Shown here: positions 61,173 through 64,000 of the stretch, in pieces
How positions within the stretch are numbered: the first letter of the stretch is position 1
Layout: each line of letters opens with the position of its first letter
NCBI RefSeq assembly: GCF_019972155.1
Contig: NZ_BOVL01000008.1
Location: forward strand, 233,380-297,379
Source of the DNA: Bradyrhizobium sp. RD5-C2
GTDB lineage: Bacteria; Pseudomonadota; Alphaproteobacteria; Rhizobiales; Xanthobacteraceae
DNA: 64,000 nucleotides
Direction of reading: 5' to 3'
Notes under the pieces: generated by a model
Seen by the model: the letters and a program-made list of their open reading frames with translations, nothing else
Told to the model about the DNA's origin: nothing
Databases searched by the model: none
Position numbers and translations under genes: made by a program

Positions 61173-61955
61173 TCAATCAAGCTCCGGCGGCGCGAACCAG
61201 TTGGTCAGCGACAGGCCGCCGTCGACCACGATCGATGCGCCGGTGACGTAGCCGGAGAGCTTGTGCGAGAGCACGGCGAGCGCCATCGGCGCGAGATCGT
61301 CCGCCTGACCAAGCCGGCCGAGCGGAATGTGCTTGGCCAGCGCGGGATCGGCGACGAAGCCGCCGGCCGCGATCGCGCCTGGCACAAGCGCGTTGACGCG
61401 GATGCCGTAGCGGCCCCAGCTCTTGGCAAGCTCCTTCACCAGCATCGCCATGCCGGCCTTCGCCGTCGAATAATGCGGCAGATTGCGCGGCGTGCCCGCG
61501 TGCAGCGAGGTGAGCAGCAGGAACGAGCCAGGTTTCTTCGCCGCGATCAGCTTGCGCGCCAGTTCGCGCGACAGATGAAAACCGGCATCGAGATTGACCG
61601 CGTGCATCTGCCGCCAGGTCTCTTCATCGACCGCCATCGCATGATCGGCCTCGCGGCGCGGCGGCGAGGCGCTGTGGACGAAATGCGTCACCTGCCCGAC
61701 CGTGGCTCGCGCATGCGCCAGCAGGGCGTCGCACGCCGCACGTTGCGCGAGATCGCCGACCCAGGGCACGGCAAGCTCGGGATGCCGGGCAGCCTTGATG
61801 GCGGCCAGCACCCTGTCCTCATGCAGGTCGGCGAACACCGTGCGCACGCCTTCACCGACCAGGGCCTGCGCGACCGCGCGGCCGATGCCGTTGCCGGCGC
61901 CGGTCACCAAAGCGGCCTCGCGCGCGGGATCGAAGGGCGATGTGAAGAGGCTCAT
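61173..61955 (-). CDS. SDR-family NAD(P)-dependent oxidoreductase
   Basis: A 260-residue classical SDR from the ATG at 61955 (MSLFTSPFDPAREAALVTGAGNGIGRAVAQALVG). The cofactor motif TGAGNGIG, the acidic residue FADLHED, Ser in LLLTSLHAG, YSTAK and the C-terminal SGYVTGASIVVDGGLSL are present. It starts 34 bases after the flavin-reductase-like gene and probably shares its transcript. The NAG motif is replaced by HSASPP, unusual for the family, though the fold seems intact. Confidence 0.9.
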   Translation of the reverse strand: MSLFTSPFDPAREAALVTGAGNGIGRAVAQALVGEGVRTVFADLHEDRVLAAIKAARHPELAVPWVGDLAQRAACDALLAHARATVGQVTHFVHSASPPRREADHAMAVDEETWRQMHAVNLDAGFHLSRELARKLIAAKKPGSFLLLTSLHAGTPRNLPHYSTAKAGMAMLVKELAKSWGRYGIRVNALVPGAIAAGGFVADPALAKHIPLGRLGQADDLAPMALAVLSHKLSGYVTGASIVVDGGLSLTNWFAPPELD

Positions 61956-61988
61956 GATGCCGATCTCCGAGGACGTGCAGGCCTGCAC

Positions 61989-62579
61989 TCAGTATGGCGG
62001 CGCCTTGCGCGCCCGCTGTGCCTTGGCGGCTTCGATCCACCAGGTGAAGTCGTCGGCAAAGCGTGGAAAGGCGCGTTCGAGCGACTTGCCGCCCTCGCCG
62101 ATCGGCTTGCCTTCGGCGGACAGGGTCTGCGCGATCGGCCCCGCGCTGATCGTGCTCGACACCACCACCATGCCCATCTCCGACAGCGTGCCGTGCCAGG
62201 CGGTCGCGGCGCGCGCACCGGCGAACCGCCCCGCCGAATAGCTTGCGATGGCCGCCGGCCGCCAGAACCATTCCTCGAGGAAATGATCGGTCAGGTTCTT
62301 CAGCCCGGGCTGGATGCCCCAATTGTATTCGCCGGTGACGAACAGGAAGCCGTCGGCCTCGCGGATCTTTCCGGCGAGCGTCTCAAGCACGGCCGGCGCC
62401 TGGCCCTTGGGATGTTCCTTGTACATCCGGTCGAGCATCGGCAGGCCGACCTCCTTGGCGTCGATCAACTCGACATCGTTGCCGCGCGCACGCAGGCCGT
62501 CGACGACGAAATGCGCCAGGCGGATGCCCATGCGATCCGAACGATAGGAGCCGTAGAGAACGAGAATGCGGTGGGTCAT
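61989..62579 (-). CDS. NADPH-dependent FMN reductase family protein
   Basis: A 196-residue flavodoxin-fold protein: ILVLYGSYRSDRMGIRLAHFVVDGL, then FLFVTGEYNWGIQPGLKNLTDHF, and SMGMVVV-type strands. The GSxRxxRxGxR and EYN motifs are those of the ArsH/SsuE-like group that reduces FMN or quinones with NAD(P)H. It is first of a two-gene minus-strand unit with the SDR gene. The actual substrate is unknown. Confidence 0.9.
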   Translation of the reverse strand: MTHRILVLYGSYRSDRMGIRLAHFVVDGLRARGNDVELIDAKEVGLPMLDRMYKEHPKGQAPAVLETLAGKIREADGFLFVTGEYNWGIQPGLKNLTDHFLEEWFWRPAAIASYSAGRFAGARAATAWHGTLSEMGMVVVSSTISAGPIAQTLSAEGKPIGEGGKSLERAFPRFADDFTWWIEAAKAQRARKAPPY

Positions 62580-62759
62580 GATGACGCGATCCTACCACGG
62601 CGCTGCGACAGCCGTCCCGCGGCCGGCGCGCAGATATTAACGGGCATTCCGGCGCGTTTTCCCGGCATTAGGCAATTCGTCGCAGATCGTCCACCGCGGC
62701 CAAAAATCGCCAGATTTGTTTTCTGGATATGTTTTTCGCTTCGAGAAGGAGAACCCGAC

Positions 62760-63014
62760 ATGCAGATCGCAAAGCTGGTTTTCGCAGGCTCGCTCGCGGC
62801 CGTCGCTGCCGTTGCCACGCCAGCGCTGGCGAAGAGCGCCGAGCGGCAGAAGGCCGACGAAAAAGCCGCCACCACAACCAATTCGGCCGGCTGCCAGGCC
62901 TACCAGCAGGCCGCCGACGGCACCTGGAACCAGCTTCCCTGCGGCGAAGCGGGCACGGGCGGCGCGACCCAGCACCGCGCCGCGACCAAGGGCGCTGACG
63001 ACGACGGGCACTGA
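62760..63014 (+). CDS. Small exported hypothetical protein, 84 aa
   Basis: The ATG at 62760 has GAGAAGGAG upstream. A signal peptide (AKLVFAGSLAAVAAVATPALA) is followed by a hydrophilic 60-residue chain with two Cys (AGCQAYQQAADGTWNQLPCG), a pattern seen in many small rhizobial envelope proteins. The Cys pair may form a disulfide. Function is unknown. Confidence 0.75.
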   Translation: MQIAKLVFAGSLAAVAAVATPALAKSAERQKADEKAATTTNSAGCQAYQQAADGTWNQLPCGEAGTGGATQHRAATKGADDDGH

Positions 63015-63182
63015 CCGTCACACCGTGCCGCCACGCGCGGCCGAACGACCCGGCGCGTTCGACTTTCGGACAACGCGGACTGGGCGGGACCGCCGCGGAT
63101 CCCTGATCATAAACCCAAGCTTAATGCGCACCCGGTACGGTTGAGGTCTCTCCCTCTCTCGTCAAGAAATGGCGCGCATCCC

Positions 63183-64000
63183 ATGAAAATCGGTACTCTC
63201 CTGACGGCCGCGATCGTCTCCTTGTCCGCGGTCGGCGGTGGCCTTGCGGCCTATGTCGCGGTGACCAAGTACCAGACCATGGACAAGGTCTCGACCGCGC
63301 AGAGCCGGCTCGAGATCGTCCGCGCCGTCGGCGACATCCCGCGCTACATGAACCCCGAGCGCGGCTACGCCACCAACCTGCTGCTCGCAGGCGGCACGAT
63401 CGACCCGAAGCAGATCGCCGAGCTCGACCGCCAGCGTCAGTTGACCGACGGTGCGCTGGCCAAGGTCAACCAGGTGCGCACCACCCTGCCGGGATCGCTC
63501 GACGATGGCGAGGCCGTCGCACGCGAGATCGACGCGCTGAAGGTGAAATTTGCCGGGCTGCGCGACGCCATCGCGGTTGCCATCTCAGGTCCAGCCGATG
63601 CCCGCCGCGCGGCCGCCGGCAAGATCGTCGCCGACAATTCCGTATTCAACGCCGGTGTCACCACGCTGCTCGACGAGCAGGTGCGCCGGCTCGCCGGTCT
63701 CGACGGCAATGCCTATCGCCAGGCCAGCTACGCCAACGTCGCCTGGATGCTGCGCGACACCGGCGGTCTCAATGCCAGCCTGCACAAGGCGCTGGTCGGC
63801 GCCAAGCGCGTCGCGACCGATCAGGAGAAATTGGAACTCTACCGCTCGACCGGCCGCACCGAGCAGATCCTCTCGACGCTGCAGGAGTTGCGCAACAATC
63901 CGGCGACGCCCGCGAACGTCATGACGGCGCTCGGCAAGATGCAGGCCGACTATGTCGAGCGCTTCGGCAAGGCGCTGAAGCTTGCCAAGGAAGGCGCCGT
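63183..64000 (+). CDS. Probable methyl-accepting chemotaxis-type sensor (3' end outside window)
   Basis: An open frame of 272 codons runs off the right edge. Residues 7-29 form the first membrane helix (TAAIVSLSAVGGGLAAYVAVT), then a helical, Arg-rich periplasmic region (RLEIVRAVGDIPRYMNPERGYATNLLLAGG, RRLAGLDGNAYRQASYANVAWMLRDTGGLNASLHKALVGAK) like the four-helix/NIT-type sensory domains of methyl-accepting proteins. The signalling part is not visible, so a histidine kinase is still possible. Confidence 0.7.
   Translation, partial: MKIGTLLTAAIVSLSAVGGGLAAYVAVTKYQTMDKVSTAQSRLEIVRAVGDIPRYMNPERGYATNLLLAGGTIDPKQIAELDRQRQLTDGALAKVNQVRTTLPGSLDDGEAVAREIDALKVKFAGLRDAIAVAISGPADARRAAAGKIVADNSVFNAGVTTLLDEQVRRLAGLDGNAYRQASYANVAWMLRDTGGLNASLHKALVGAKRVATDQEKLELYRSTGRTEQILSTLQELRNNPATPANVMTALGKMQADYVERFGKALKLAKEGA

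Overview
The window looks like chromosomal DNA of a Bradyrhizobium-type alphaproteobacterium (Nitrobacteraceae). The reasons are the high-GC coding DNA, the gene families (DUF2155, DUF2312, BA14K, two DUF6894-like proteins, an NDUFA12-type complex I accessory subunit, a single-chain B12-dependent ribonucleotide reductase), and many dispersed inverted-repeat elements between genes. No rRNA, tRNA, CRISPR array, transposase or prophage was seen. The organism is an inference from families, not from a marker-gene comparison.

Layout. 1-2.9 kb: the end of a CHASE3 histidine kinase, a receiver-only regulator and a receiver-HWE kinase, joined by ATGA overlaps. 3.7-13.6 kb (minus): an RND efflux operon of MdtABC type (adaptor, two different pumps, outer-membrane lipoprotein) with two small exported proteins coupled to its end. 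13.8-20.8 kb: a DASS anion symporter, aat, a DUF2155 protein, an SDR enzyme, an HSL-type esterase and an ion-transporter-superfamily permease. 22-23.8 kb: a divergent GlxA-type regulator and isonitrile hydratase-like enzyme. 24.2-30.1 kb: NDUFA12, a glycine-rich BA14K protein, and a receiver plus hybrid-kinase pair bracketed by two paralogous EamA transporters. 30.1-34.7 kb: nrdJ behind an 831-base leader that carries a good NrdR-box candidate.

34.8-36.7 kb is the most distinctive accessory segment. It is AT-richer and holds three co-directional genes: a protein with a C-terminal TIR-like domain behind a helical, possibly winged-helix N-terminus; a 99-residue acidic protein; and a PIN-domain protein coupled to it by a TTGA overlap. 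It looks like a small defence or toxin-antitoxin cassette inserted between nrdJ and panD.

36.9-50 kb: panD, small conserved proteins, a membrane metallophosphoesterase, a ceramidase-like membrane protein behind two TGAACA-type half-palindromic operators, a luciferase-like monooxygenase, DoxX, LysR regulators, a PLP Cys/Met-metabolism enzyme, a ROK kinase and a 3-oxoadipate enol-lactonase-like hydrolase. 50-64 kb: PaiB-like flavin protein, pdxY, a LysE/RhtB exporter, csaA, DUF6894 proteins, a methyltransferase, RlpA, an L,D-transpeptidase, an SDR/flavin-reductase pair, and the start of a probable methyl-accepting sensor that runs off the window.

Start codons were chosen from ribosome-binding sites and overlaps. 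Family calls rest on recognisable motifs only; no database search was possible.
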